Source: Rhodothermales bacterium
Lineage (GTDB): Bacteria; Bacteroidota; Rhodothermia; Rhodothermales; UBA10348
Direction of reading: 5' to 3'
Length of the DNA stretch: 39,023 bases
Assembly: GCA_017859335.1 (NCBI GenBank)
Contig: JAFMNH010000005.1
Location: 1 to 39,023 of the forward strand
In this document: positions 31,082 through 39,023 of the stretch, one piece after another
How positions within the stretch are numbered: position 1 is the stretch's first letter
Layout: every line of letters starts with the position of its first letter
Made by a program: the position numbers and the translations under genes
Notes under the pieces: generated by a model
Told to the model about the DNA's origin: nothing
What the model saw: the letters and a program-made list of their open reading frames with translations, nothing else
The model's database searches: none

Positions 31082-32354
31082 AATGAAGGCGATGGAGCGT
31101 CTCATGGCGCTTCCGGCATATGCGACGTCCGGCGAAGTGGCGCTCAAGCCCGGTTTCGAACGGATAAAGGCGCTGCTGACCGGAATGGGTCACCCGGAAC
31201 GACATCGGGAGATCATCCTGGTTGCCGGAACGAATGGAAAAGGCTCGACGGCCTCCATGCTGGCTGCCATGTCCAGCGCCGCCGGCGTGTGCACCGGCTT
31301 GCATACCTCACCGCATCTTGTGTCGGTAACCGAGCGCATGCGGGTCAACGGCGTAGCGCCCTCCGAGGCCTGGCTGGCCGGAGAAGTGCTCCGATGGGAA
31401 ACGCTTTTCGCGCGCGTGCAGCCAAGCTTTTTCGAGGCTACACTCGCCCTGTCTCTGCGCTGGTTTGCCGACCAGGAGGCCGAGCGCTGCGTCGTAGAGA
31501 TCGGGCTGGGCGGACGCTACGATGCAGCCAATGCCCTGGATGCTGATCTGTGCATCCTGACATCCGTGGGCAGGGACCACATGCAGCTGCTGGGACCAAC
31601 GCTGAGTGATGTTGCTGCTGAAAAGGCTGCCATCGGCAAGCGCGGTAAACCGTTCATCATGGCGCCGCTCGAAGAGCCGAGTCGCACGGCCGCCTATCGT
31701 GTCCTGCAAAGCATCGGTGCCCGGGTAACGGAGATCAACGCATTGACAGGTATCCGCACAACGCCCGATGGGACACTCACATTGACCACGTCCCGCAGGC
31801 AGGTAACGCACCTCAAGCCGCCCCTGCCCGGCCCCCATCAGCAGGTCAATGCCCTGCTTGCCCTCGAGGCCATGGATCAGCTGCACGATCCGCTTATCGA
31901 TGCTGCCACGCTGCGGGATGGTCTGGGCAGCATGCAGACGCTCAGTGGCCTGCGCGCGCGCGGAGAGTGGCTCCTGCCGGGGGTCATGATCGATGTCGCG
32001 CACAATGAAAGTGCTCTTGAGGCCACATTGCGTGTTTTCCTGGACGCAGCCTCAGACAAGACACCCGTCCTCGTACTGGGTTTTCTGGCAGACAAGGACC
32101 CGGGCAAGCTCGGAGACTGGCTGCTTGGCTACGCTCCGAAATCCACACGCATCATCTGTGTGGATACCGGGGGAGCACGTGGCCTGAAAGCTGATGAAGC
32201 TGCTCTTCGCTGGATCCAAAGCGGTTGGACGGGCCCCATCGAAACGACCTCCGACCCGGCTGATGTCCTGAAACAGGAATACCGAGAGGGAGCGTATATG
32301 CTGTTTGCAGGCTCACATCAGGTGGTCTCACGGATCCTTTCTGCAAGACCATGA
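31074..32354 (+). CDS. folC: Bifunctional folylpolyglutamate synthase / dihydrofolate synthase
   Basis: This 426-aa Mur-ligase-type enzyme adds glutamate to folates. It has the ATP loop AGTNGKGST at 51-59, HTSPHLVSVTERMRVNG, VEIGLGGRYDAANALDADLCILTSVGRDHMQLLG, and AAEKAAIGK with the likely carbamylated Lys. MIDVAHNESALEATLRVF, in the C-terminal glutamate-ligase domain, is also present. The start at 31074 overlaps the end of tsaE by 8 bases; the next in-frame ATG at 31083 lies just past the tsaE stop and is equally acceptable. In Bacteroidota one FolC normally does both reactions. It is last in the porX-tsaE-folC run; no clear intrinsic terminator follows. Confidence 0.95.
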   Translation: MHEMKAMERLMALPAYATSGEVALKPGFERIKALLTGMGHPERHREIILVAGTNGKGSTASMLAAMSSAAGVCTGLHTSPHLVSVTERMRVNGVAPSEAWLAGEVLRWETLFARVQPSFFEATLALSLRWFADQEAERCVVEIGLGGRYDAANALDADLCILTSVGRDHMQLLGPTLSDVAAEKAAIGKRGKPFIMAPLEEPSRTAAYRVLQSIGARVTEINALTGIRTTPDGTLTLTTSRRQVTHLKPPLPGPHQQVNALLALEAMDQLHDPLIDAATLRDGLGSMQTLSGLRARGEWLLPGVMIDVAHNESALEATLRVFLDAASDKTPVLVLGFLADKDPGKLGDWLLGYAPKSTRIICVDTGGARGLKADEAALRWIQSGWTGPIETTSDPADVLKQEYREGAYMLFAGSHQVVSRILSARP

Positions 32355-32706
32355 CCGGCCCGGGATTTACCTGAACTTCCTGCCGGATACGCAAACCGTA
32401 TTGCTTTTCAACGTGGATAACCTATCTTTCTGTATCGGCTTGTCTGCGTTGACCCTCCCTGGACGTCCGCAGACAACCCTCTGGCCGTCCCAACTCCCTT
32501 CCGGGTCCCGGCCTCCTACTATTCGGCGGACCATCCGCCAACGCTCTACCTATTCCAACGCTCTCCTTATCGAACGGCTCTCGATTGACTGAGGGAACCC
32601 GTCACTCCGATGGAATCGACCGACAGGTTGACCCCTCGCGCCATGAGACGGCACGACACGGCATCGAAACCGATGCTTCAGTCATCGTTGGCCTGCTCTT
32701 CACTAC
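32355..32706. other. Intergenic rho leader
   Basis: This 352-bp region between folC and rho has no gene I can support. It contains a promoter-like motif at 32401-32430 and a pyrimidine-rich stretch (about 32480-32580), which would leave a rho leader of about 270 nt. Rho genes in many bacteria are autoregulated through long, C-rich leaders, and this one has such a bias. That is inference. Confidence 0.5.
32401..32430 (+). promoter_or_regulatory. Predicted rho promoter
   Basis: TTG (32401-32403) and TATCTTTC (32423-32430) are spaced by exactly 19 bases, a good fit to the Bacteroidota TTTG-N19-TAnnTTTG promoter. This is the best of several such boxes in the window. Transcription would start near 32437, giving a leader of about 270 nt. 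Confidence 0.5.
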
Positions 32707-34557
32707 ATGAAAATTGCAGAACTACAGGACAAGAAACTTCCTGAACTGAAAGAAATCGCAAAGCAGATGAACCTCGGTGGGGTCTCTGCTATGAGAAAAC
32801 AGGATCTGATCTACCTCATCCTTGAGGCAAAGGCCGAAGCCGCAGCGGGCTCTAATCGACGACGAGAAGAAGCCTCGCGCAAGCAGGAAGCTGCTGGCGG
32901 TTCACCGGATGCCGGTCCCTCATCTCAGCGTACTCGCGGCAAAAAGTCTGAAAGTGGCGGTCGAGACGAAGCCAAGCGCGGTCGCGGAGGTTCTTCCAGA
33001 GGCGAGGAATCCAACAATGATCGCTCCTCGGGCAGGCCCAAGCGTGGCGGTCGCAACGCGAATCAGGAGGAGGCCGAGCAGCAGAAACGACATCCCCGTC
33101 GCGGGCGTGGAGAGGACGACGCCGATGCCGCACGTGGTGACAACCGGGGCAGGCGGCGCAACCGGCCGGAGAATGGAAGCCGCGACGAGCGAGGTCGCGG
33201 TGGCAGGGACGAGGATCGTGGCCGCCGGCGTGAGGAGGATGATAATCGCGGTAACCGCCGGGGTGGACGTGGGCGTGATGATAATCGCGGAAACGAGCGC
33301 GGCAATAATGACCGGGACAATGACCGCGGTGGACGCCGCAGCCGTCGGGACCGCAACCGCGAAGCGCGGGAAGAACGTCGCAAGGAGGTCTACGCCGATC
33401 AGCCCGAATACATGCAGGAGTACAACCCGAAAGAGGTCGAGCTCGATGGCATGATCCGCAAGGTGGGGGTGTTGCAGATCCTGCCCGATGGGTACGGGTT
33501 CCTGCGCAGCGCAGAGTTCAACTACCTGCCGAGCCCTGACGACATTTACGTCTCTCCCTCCCAGATCAAGCGCTTCGCCCTCAAGATGGGTGACACCGTG
33601 GACGGTGAAATCCGCCCACCCAAGGAAGGCGAGCGGTATTTCGCCCTGATTCAGGTCAACTCCATCAACGGTCGCGCGCCGGGCGACATCGACGAGCGTG
33701 CGAGCTTCGATTATCTGACGCCCTATTATCCGGAGGAGCAACTTGTCCTGCAGACGCTTGGAGGGGAGTACTCAACCCGGGTCATGGATCTTTTCTCTCC
33801 TATTGGAAAAGGCCAGCGTGCGCTCATCGTAGCGCAGCCCAAGACGGGTAAGACGATCCTTCTCCAGAAGATTGCCAATGCCATCACGACCAATCATCCG
33901 GAGTGTCATCTCCTGATCCTCTTGGTCGATGAACGGCCCGAGGAGGTCACGGACATGCGCCGTCACGTCAAGGGCGAGGTCATTGCATCCACCTTTGACC
34001 AAGACCCGGAAAAACACGTCGAGGTAGCCGATATCGTTCTGCAGAAAGCAAAGCGCCTCGTGGAAGCCGGTCAGGATGTGGTCATCCTGCTCGACTCGAT
34101 CACCCGTCTGGCCCGTGCGCACAACGCCGTGACGACGTCGACCGGAAAAACGCTCTCCGGTGGTATGGAAGCCGGCGCGCTTCGGGGACCCAAGCGCTTC
34201 TTCGGAGCGGCCCGCAACATCGAGGAAGGCGGTTCGCTGACCATCATCGGGACGGCGCTCATCGATACGGGAAGCCGCATGGACGAGGTCATCTTCGAAG
34301 AGTTCAAAGGAACGGGCAACTCGGAAATCGTACTCGATCGTGAATTGGCCGACCGCCGCATTTTCCCGGCTATCCACATCGTGAAATCAGGTACGCGGCG
34401 CGAAGAGCTCCTGATTCCCGAGGCCAAACTCAAGCGTATCTGGATCCTGCGCAAGCTCCTGGCAGACATGAACCCCATCGATGCCATGAACTTCCTCCTC
34501 GACAAGATGCGTGGAACGAAGAAAAATGACGAGTTTCTGGTTACGATGAACTCGTAA
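32707..34557 (+). CDS. rho: Transcription termination factor Rho with long disordered N-terminal insertion
   Basis: This 616-aa Rho (E. coli: 419 aa) starts with a normal SAP-like Rho_N helix bundle ([19 protein letters not shown], to about residue 43). Residues 44-235 are an extreme low-complexity stretch of Arg, Asp, Asn, Gly and Glu ([20 protein letters not shown] style) with no predicted fold. The cold-shock RNA-binding domain follows ([30 protein letters not shown]), then the hexameric ATPase: Walker A AQPKTGKT at 376-383 (more often APPKAGKT), [29 protein letters not shown] (Walker B), SGGMEAGAL (Q-loop region), [25 protein letters not shown]. Rho in Bacteroides has a comparable disordered region that drives phase separation. 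A predicted promoter lies upstream and an intrinsic terminator follows 26 bases after the stop. Confidence 0.97.
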   Translation: MKIAELQDKKLPELKEIAKQMNLGGVSAMRKQDLIYLILEAKAEAAAGSNRRREEASRKQEAAGGSPDAGPSSQRTRGKKSESGGRDEAKRGRGGSSRGEESNNDRSSGRPKRGGRNANQEEAEQQKRHPRRGRGEDDADAARGDNRGRRRNRPENGSRDERGRGGRDEDRGRRREEDDNRGNRRGGRGRDDNRGNERGNNDRDNDRGGRRSRRDRNREAREERRKEVYADQPEYMQEYNPKEVELDGMIRKVGVLQILPDGYGFLRSAEFNYLPSPDDIYVSPSQIKRFALKMGDTVDGEIRPPKEGERYFALIQVNSINGRAPGDIDERASFDYLTPYYPEEQLVLQTLGGEYSTRVMDLFSPIGKGQRALIVAQPKTGKTILLQKIANAITTNHPECHLLILLVDERPEEVTDMRRHVKGEVIASTFDQDPEKHVEVADIVLQKAKRLVEAGQDVVILLDSITRLARAHNAVTTSTGKTLSGGMEAGALRGPKRFFGAARNIEEGGSLTIIGTALIDTGSRMDEVIFEEFKGTGNSEIVLDRELADRRIFPAIHIVKSGTRREELLIPEAKLKRIWILRKLLADMNPIDAMNFLLDKMRGTKKNDEFLVTMNS

Positions 34558-34583
34558 CGCCCGCGATGAGGATCATCGAGAGA

Positions 34584-34616
34584 GGCGACCCGGTCGAAGA
34601 TCGGGTCGCCTTTTTT
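34584..34616 (+). terminator. Intrinsic terminator of rho
   Basis: A 9-bp stem (GGCGACCCG at 34584-34592, mate at 34602-34610, 9-nt loop) is followed by six T's (34611-34616), 26 bases after the rho stop. Its T-run overlaps the last codon of the converging MFS gene (stop at 34615-34617), so this one site separates both genes. Confidence 0.93.
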
Positions 34617-35811
34617 ATTGATCGCTCTTCGGTTCAGGTAACGCCCAGTAGGCCAACATGGCCATCCCAAGCACTGCCACAGCCGCAGTCAGCGTGTTAG
34701 AGACGTAACCGTACCGGACGTAGGAGGTACCCGCCACCGCGCTGCCAATACCGAGACCGATTTGACCAATGGCCACGGCAAGGCTGAGCAGCGCCCCGCG
34801 GCGCTGTTCTTCGACAAGCGCCGTCATGAGCGACTGCAGGGGGCTGATTCGAATGGCGAACATGACCATGGCGAACCCGAAGACGACATAAGCCATGACC
34901 ATGGATGTCGTCAGGTAGGTGGTCGCCACCATGACGACGGCCAGTCCGAGGCATGATGTAATGATCAGGGGTTTTCGACCCGTGCGGTCTGACAGCTTGC
35001 CTGCAGCGGGACCGGCTATGACGTTGGCAATGCCTCCGACCAGAAACAGGGAAGCAATGGCCGTGCCTTCGACTCCCAGGTGATGCTCCAACCATGTTGG
35101 TAAGTAAATAACGTATAGCCCGATACTGAAAAACATCAGGAAGTATGTAGCGCTGGCCGCGACAACCACCCGACGGCCCAGTAGCTCCCTATAGCCAGCG
35201 ATGGCGGATCGCACGGTCAAACGATTCTTGTCGCGTTCCACATCCGGTTGCGGCACGTAGAACCAAATCAGCACCGTGGTCAGGGTCATCGTCCCGGCAA
35301 ACATCATGAAGGCTCCCTTGAATCCGACCCAATCAGCCAGCAGCGTACCAATCGGAATACCGATGATCTGTCCGACCGCGATACCGCTCATGACCCATCC
35401 ATTGGCCCACCCTCGTTTGTTGTATGGGAAATAGTCCCCTACGTACGACACGGCTGCCCCACTGAGCATGCCGCCTGCAGCCCCTGCTGCGGCACGCATG
35501 GTCAGAAGCTGTGCAAAATTCTCCACCACACCGTGCAACCATAGCGCTACGGCCATCGAACCACATCCCAGGAGGATGACCAGGCGACGTCCGAACTTAT
35601 CTGAAATAGGTCCAATGATGAGGGCAAAAAGACTCAGGCATACCGCGTAGGAGGTAATCAGCCATCCTTGATAGGCCTCAGCAATATTGAGCGCTTCGCC
35701 TATCCTGGGAAGAATGGGAGATACGATGATGACCTGGCTGCTGGCGGAAAACACCATCAGCCACAAGGCAAACAGGACCAGGTAGGGGTGGGAATTGTCT
35801 CTGCGAGCCAT
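34615..35811 (-). CDS. MFS transporter
   Basis: This 398-aa protein has about 12 membrane helices. Motif A, GPISDKFGRRL (between helices 2 and 3), is repeated weakly in the second half as GKLSDRTGRKPL, which identifies the major facilitator superfamily. The first half also has the helix-4 GAAGGMLSGAAVSYVGDYFP pattern and NKRGWANGWVMSGIAVGQIIGIPIGT (helix 5 motif C-like region), features common in drug/H+ antiporters. The start at 35811 (MARRDNSHPYLVLFALWLMVF) puts the first helix where expected; the ATG at 35913 would add 34 polar residues. Substrate cannot be named. Its stop overlaps the rho terminator T-run. Confidence 0.92.
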   Translation of the reverse strand: MARRDNSHPYLVLFALWLMVFSASSQVIIVSPILPRIGEALNIAEAYQGWLITSYAVCLSLFALIIGPISDKFGRRLVILLGCGSMAVALWLHGVVENFAQLLTMRAAAGAAGGMLSGAAVSYVGDYFPYNKRGWANGWVMSGIAVGQIIGIPIGTLLADWVGFKGAFMMFAGTMTLTTVLIWFYVPQPDVERDKNRLTVRSAIAGYRELLGRRVVVAASATYFLMFFSIGLYVIYLPTWLEHHLGVEGTAIASLFLVGGIANVIAGPAAGKLSDRTGRKPLIITSCLGLAVVMVATTYLTTSMVMAYVVFGFAMVMFAIRISPLQSLMTALVEEQRRGALLSLAVAIGQIGLGIGSAVAGTSYVRYGYVSNTLTAAVAVLGMAMLAYWALPEPKSDQ

Positions 35812-35970
35812 GGGGGAGCTGGGTTCGCGATTCGTCGCAGCGACGATCGATGAGGAGCATGCCTCTGAGCCACCTGAGAAGTGGCAGCCCGGTAATCGGC
35901 ACAGTATACGCAATGCGATCCGTCCATACGGTGGCTAATCCGTCAAGATGCTGCCCAGTCCACACACAAC

Positions 35971-36004
35971 GAAAACAGGGCGGCCGCCTTTCGGCGGCCG
36001 CCCC
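35971..36004 (-). terminator. Intrinsic terminator of the T9SS repeat protein
   Basis: A perfect 11-bp GC stem (GGGCGGCCGCC at 35978-35988 with 35993-36003, 4-nt loop TTTC) is followed on the reverse strand by TGTTTTC, 83 bases after the end of the reverse-strand T9SS gene. The T-run is short, but the stem is very stable. The gap between this hairpin and the MFS gene (35812-35970) shows no gene. Confidence 0.8.
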
Positions 36005-36086
36005 GATGCCCGCTTAGCGGGTCAACAAGACGCAACGGGTAGTTGCGAACGGGTCCCGTCATCCCCAGGGACCGCGTCCTCCCCGA

Positions 36087-39023
36087 TTACTTGAGCAGCG
36101 TCATTGTTTTCGATACCACGCCGGCTGCCGTCTGCAGGCGGTAGATGTACATACCCGAAGCCAGGTTCGAAGCGTCAAAGCCCGTCTGGAACGTACCGGC
36201 CGGCTGAATGCCATCAACCAGTACCGCGATCTCACGACCGAGCACGTCATGGACCGACAGGCGCACCTCCTGGCTCTGATCAAGACGGAAAGCGATGGTC
36301 GTCGTCGGATTGAACGGGTTCGGGAAGTTCTGCGCCAGTTCTACCTGCTGAGGGAGCTGGGCAAAGCCATCCTCCACGTCGACTGTCTGGCCCGTGGCGA
36401 TGTTGCCGAAGTAGCCGGCGTGTGCCAGGGCGGTCCAGCCAGCAGCCCAGTTGTCGCGACCGAAGGCACCCACAAAGTCCACCGGCGTGTAGAAGGCGTC
36501 GTTTGGATACGCGGCGCGCGTCATGGTAAAGGCCGGGCTGTTGCCCGTCGGGCGCGGATCAAGGCCACCCGAAGGCGACGTAGAGCGCTCGATACCGGCA
36601 ATCATCGGATCCTCGACCACGTTGCCGTTGGCCACGAGGTAGTCGATGATGGCTGCCTGGTTCTCCAGACCCGGGTTCACGAACTGCGCCGGTGCGTTGC
36701 CCGCACCGAACCCGTACCACAGGTTGTGCGTCAGGCCCAGGTCGCCCGCTTCAAAACGCTGACGGCTGTCGAGCGGCTTCGAACCGGTGTTGTCGATGTC
36801 CTCGATCGTCAACGCGTAGCCACCCGAGGTGGAGTTGTAGTCCGTAAAGATCGAGTTGTGGTAGAAACCACCCGTGTTGTCACGGAACATCAGCATCTCG
36901 GCGCGGTCGCCGTCGGGCGTGTTCGAAGCGCCGCCACCGATGTAGGTGGCGTTGTACACATACGGCTTGGCAAAGGGCTCCGTGTTCTCGTCGCCACCAG
37001 CGCCATCCTGCTCGGCCGCACCACCAGCTGCATCCGTGCCCTGGATCACGAACCAGAACTGACCCTTACCACGGTAGCCCTGATCCCAGTCCACAGCGTC
37101 ATCCGAGTTGAAGGCCGAGACGAAGTACTTCAGGTTCACGTTGCCGCCGAAGAACTCGACGCCGTCATCGCCCGAGGAGTAGGACTCGATGTACTCGAGC
37201 GTCGTACCGGCGCCAACACCACCAAGGGTAAGACCCTGGATCTCGTTGCCGTCCGACTCACCGATGTTGATACCCGTGTGGCGGATGGAGACGTAGCGCA
37301 TGATGCCCGAGGAGTCGTTGTCGTCCGTACCGCCATACTGGGCGCGCGTGTCACCGCTCGGAAGGATCTCGTTCACGCCTTCGATCTCTTTCCAGTCGCC
37401 CGAAGCGTCGCCGGCGTTGTTCGTGACGGCCGCGCCCAGGAGGATGATGCCGCCCCACAGACCACGATCTTCGTACGTCAGGAGGTCAGCCGAAGAGATG
37501 TTGTCCTGCACCGAGGTGAAGATGATGGGGGCCGTAGCCGTGCCTTCAGCATAGATCTTGCCGCCGCGGGCTACCATGAGGGCCGAAGCGTCAACGCTCT
37601 GGCCATCCTGGGCCTTGACCACCGTTCCGGCTTCGATGTGCAGCTCAGCACCGTCCTCGACGATGACCAAGCCGCTAAGGACATAGACGTTGTCTGCGGA
37701 CCAGCGCACGACGTCGCCAGCGTTTATGTCAGCGTCCGTGACCGTGACCGTGGGTCGGGACTCCACATCACCATCCGGTTTGTCGAAGTAGCCAGCCGCA
37801 TCCAGGGCGGTCCAACCGAGGGCCCAGTTGCCACGACCGAAAGCGCCTACGAAGTCAACCGGCGTGTAGAACGCATCGTTCGGATACGCGGCGCGGTCCA
37901 TCGAGAAGGCAGGCGAGTCGGCAGAAGGGCGCGGATCCATGGCGCCGCTCGGGCTCGTTGAACGCTCAACGCCGCGAATCATTGGATCCTCGACCACGTT
38001 GCCGTTGGCTACGAGGTAGTCGATGATGGCTGCCTGGTTCTCCAGACCCGGGTTCACGAACTGCGCCGGTGCGTTGCCCGCACCGAACCCGTACCACAGG
38101 TTGTGCGTCAGGCCCAGGTCGCCCGCTTCAAAACGCTGACGGCTGTCGAGCGGCTTCGAACCGGTGTTGTCGATGTCCTCGATCGTCAACGCGTAGCCAC
38201 CCGAGGTGGAGTTGTAGTCCGTAAAGATCGAGTTGTGGTAGAAACCACCCGTGTTGTCACGGAACATCAGCATCTCGGCGCGGTCGCCGTCGGGCGTGTT
38301 CGAAGCGCCGCCACCGATGTAGGTGGCGTTGTACACATACGGCTTGGCAAAGGGCTCCGTGTTCTCGTCGCCACCAGCGCCATCCTGCTCGGCCGCACCA
38401 CCAGCTGCATCCGTGCCCTGGATCACGAACCAGAACTGACCCTTACCACGGTAGCCCTGATCCCAGTCCACAGCGTCATCCGAGTTGAAGGCCGAGACGA
38501 AGTACTTCAGGTTCACGTTGCCGCCGAAGAACTCGACGCCGTCATCGCCCGAGGAGTAGGACTCGATGTACTCGAGCGTCGTACCGGCGCCAACACCACC
38601 AAGGGTAAGACCCTGGATCTCGTTGCCGTCCGACTCACCGATGTTGATACCCGTGTGGCGGATGGAGACGTAGCGCATGATGCCCGAGGAGTCGTTGTCG
38701 TCCGTACCGCCATACTGGGCGCGCGTGTCACCGCTCGGAAGGATCTCGTTCACGCCTTCGATCTCTTTCCAGTCGCCCGAAGCGTCGCCGGCGTTGTTCG
38801 TGACGGCCGCGCCCAGGAGGATGATGCCGCCCCACAGACCACGATCTTCGTACGTCAGGAGGTCAGCCGAAGAGATGTTGTCCTGCACCGAGGTGAAGAT
38901 GATGGGGGCCGTAGCCGTGCCTTCAGCATAGATCTTGCCGCCGCGGGCTACCATGAGGGCCGAAGCGTCAACGCTCTGGCCATCCTGGGCCTTGACCACC
39001 GTTCCGGCTTCGATGTGCAGCTC
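36087..39023 (-). CDS. Giant T9SS-secreted protein with tandem 459-aa modules (5' end outside window)
   Basis: This reverse-strand gene is open to the window edge; 978 residues are visible. It contains one complete and one partial copy of a 459-residue module. The module has a hydrophobic beta-rich start (VLSGLVIVEDGAELHIEAGTVVKAQDGQ), then ALMVARGGKIYAEGTATAPIIFTS, then GGIILLGAAVTNN, then repeated Gly/Asn/Asp-rich strands (GGTDDNDSSGIMRYVSIRHTG, SSGDDGVEFFGGNVN) resembling a right-handed parallel beta-helix. It ends with GNWALGWTALDAAGYFDKP-like text. The final about 85 residues are a T9SS type A sorting domain: ELAQNFPNPFNPTTTIAFRL, VHDVLGREIAVLV, ASGMYIYRLQT. The modules are negatively charged and surface-exposed; ligands are unknown. 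The DNA repeat is described separately. Confidence 0.92.
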   Translation of the reverse strand, partial: ELHIEAGTVVKAQDGQSVDASALMVARGGKIYAEGTATAPIIFTSVQDNISSADLLTYEDRGLWGGIILLGAAVTNNAGDASGDWKEIEGVNEILPSGDTRAQYGGTDDNDSSGIMRYVSIRHTGINIGESDGNEIQGLTLGGVGAGTTLEYIESYSSGDDGVEFFGGNVNLKYFVSAFNSDDAVDWDQGYRGKGQFWFVIQGTDAAGGAAEQDGAGGDENTEPFAKPYVYNATYIGGGASNTPDGDRAEMLMFRDNTGGFYHNSIFTDYNSTSGGYALTIEDIDNTGSKPLDSRQRFEAGDLGLTHNLWYGFGAGNAPAQFVNPGLENQAAIIDYLVANGNVVEDPMIRGVERSTSPSGAMDPRPSADSPAFSMDRAAYPNDAFYTPVDFVGAFGRGNWALGWTALDAAGYFDKPDGDVESRPTVTVTDADINAGDVVRWSADNVYVLSGLVIVEDGAELHIEAGTVVKAQDGQSVDASALMVARGGKIYAEGTATAPIIFTSVQDNISSADLLTYEDRGLWGGIILLGAAVTNNAGDASGDWKEIEGVNEILPSGDTRAQYGGTDDNDSSGIMRYVSIRHTGINIGESDGNEIQGLTLGGVGAGTTLEYIESYSSGDDGVEFFGGNVNLKYFVSAFNSDDAVDWDQGYRGKGQFWFVIQGTDAAGGAAEQDGAGGDENTEPFAKPYVYNATYIGGGASNTPDGDRAEMLMFRDNTGGFYHNSIFTDYNSTSGGYALTIEDIDNTGSKPLDSRQRFEAGDLGLTHNLWYGFGAGNAPAQFVNPGLENQAAIIDYLVANGNVVEDPMIAGIERSTSPSGGLDPRPTGNSPAFTMTRAAYPNDAFYTPVDFVGAFGRDNWAAGWTALAHAGYFGNIATGQTVDVEDGFAQLPQQVELAQNFPNPFNPTTTIAFRLDQSQEVRLSVHDVLGREIAVLVDGIQPAGTFQTGFDASNLASGMYIYRLQTAAGVVSKTMTLLK
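36606..39023. repeat. Tandem direct DNA repeat, period 1377 bp
   Basis: Positions 36634-37646 and 38011-39023 are identical as far as I can compare by eye (1013 bp, offset exactly 1377 bp = 459 codons). The first differences to the left are single substitutions at 36633/38010 and 36606/37983; further left the copies diverge clearly. The second copy is cut by the window end. This is coding sequence, so the repeat is an internal gene duplication. Confidence 0.95.

Noticed and set aside
32610-32740. Possible 44-codon upstream peptide overlapping the rho start
   Set aside because: No ribosome binding site or conservation evidence; length is expected by chance in this GC-rich leader.
36249-37961. 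A 570-codon open frame on the plus strand opposite the T9SS protein
   Set aside because: Its translation is low-complexity Arg/Val/Asp text that mirrors the repeat on the other strand; no family motif is present.
1-39023. tRNA, rRNA, CRISPR arrays, insertion sequences, phage genes
   Set aside because: I looked through the gene-free stretches on both strands and found no cloverleaf, spaced short repeats, transposase or integrase motifs.
36087-39023. The tandem repeat as a pure assembly artefact
   Set aside because: The copies differ clearly over about 240 bp on their left side and in scattered synonymous sites, so at least two real copies exist. Only the total number is uncertain.

Overview
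This is a GC-rich, gene-dense chromosomal window from a member of the Bacteroidota/Rhodothermota/Balneolota group, most likely a Rhodothermales-type bacterium. Four things suggest this. Two large secreted proteins end in type IX secretion (T9SS) C-terminal sorting domains of the 'NFPNPFNPTT' type. A PorX-like response regulator with a PglZ domain is present, a T9SS regulator typical of this group. Rho carries a long charged, disordered N-terminal insertion. Several leaders carry a TATCTT-like -7 element, in two cases with an upstream TTG, resembling the Bacteroidota promoter. There is no phage, insertion sequence, CRISPR array, rRNA or tRNA that I can support.

Layout. 1-1055: 3' end of a sugar isomerase and a DUF1080 (3-keto-disaccharide hydrolase) lipoprotein. 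1059-5163: DUF411 protein, a Ycf48/BNR-repeat lipoprotein, a tRNA nucleotidyltransferase/poly(A) polymerase, a Pmp3/YqaE peptide, a 49-aa DUF2256 zinc protein and an unknown protein. 5164-5932: a gene-free, partly AT-rich region with nested inverted repeats. 5933-8926: B12-dependent ribonucleotide reductase, ending at a perfect terminator. 9167-11960: SDR, QueD and glutamate dehydrogenase. 12058-16378: a forward run of aroE, a Rieske oxygenase, nadE and ruvA. 16409-22164: a reverse-strand block of SAM-I riboswitch with terminator, a frameshifted cystathionine gamma-synthase-type gene, SDR, aspartokinase, asd and an MscS channel. 22558-26158: reverse-strand SRPBCC protein, T9SS BNR-repeat protein and DnaJ-like chaperone. 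26331-32354: biotin carboxylase, TrmB with a C-terminal extension (reverse), then porX-like, tsaE and folC. 32707-39023: rho with its terminator, an MFS transporter (reverse) and a partial giant T9SS protein made of near-identical 459-residue modules.

How the genes fit together. The most coherent system is the aspartate-family block. A textbook SAM-I aptamer, followed by an intrinsic terminator and a possible antiterminator, precedes a transsulfuration-type gene. Aspartokinase and aspartate-semialdehyde dehydrogenase lie downstream on the same strand. The aspartokinase ends right after its catalytic domain and lacks ACT regulatory domains, so flux control may have moved from allostery to the riboswitch. 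The transsulfuration gene is frameshifted, either by decay or by a sequencing error. The second theme is T9SS: a PorX-like regulator sits in the same 10-15 kb neighbourhood as two T9SS cargo genes. The third is sequence architecture: the Rho disordered region and an exact tandem DNA repeat of at least 1 kb that runs off the end of the window.
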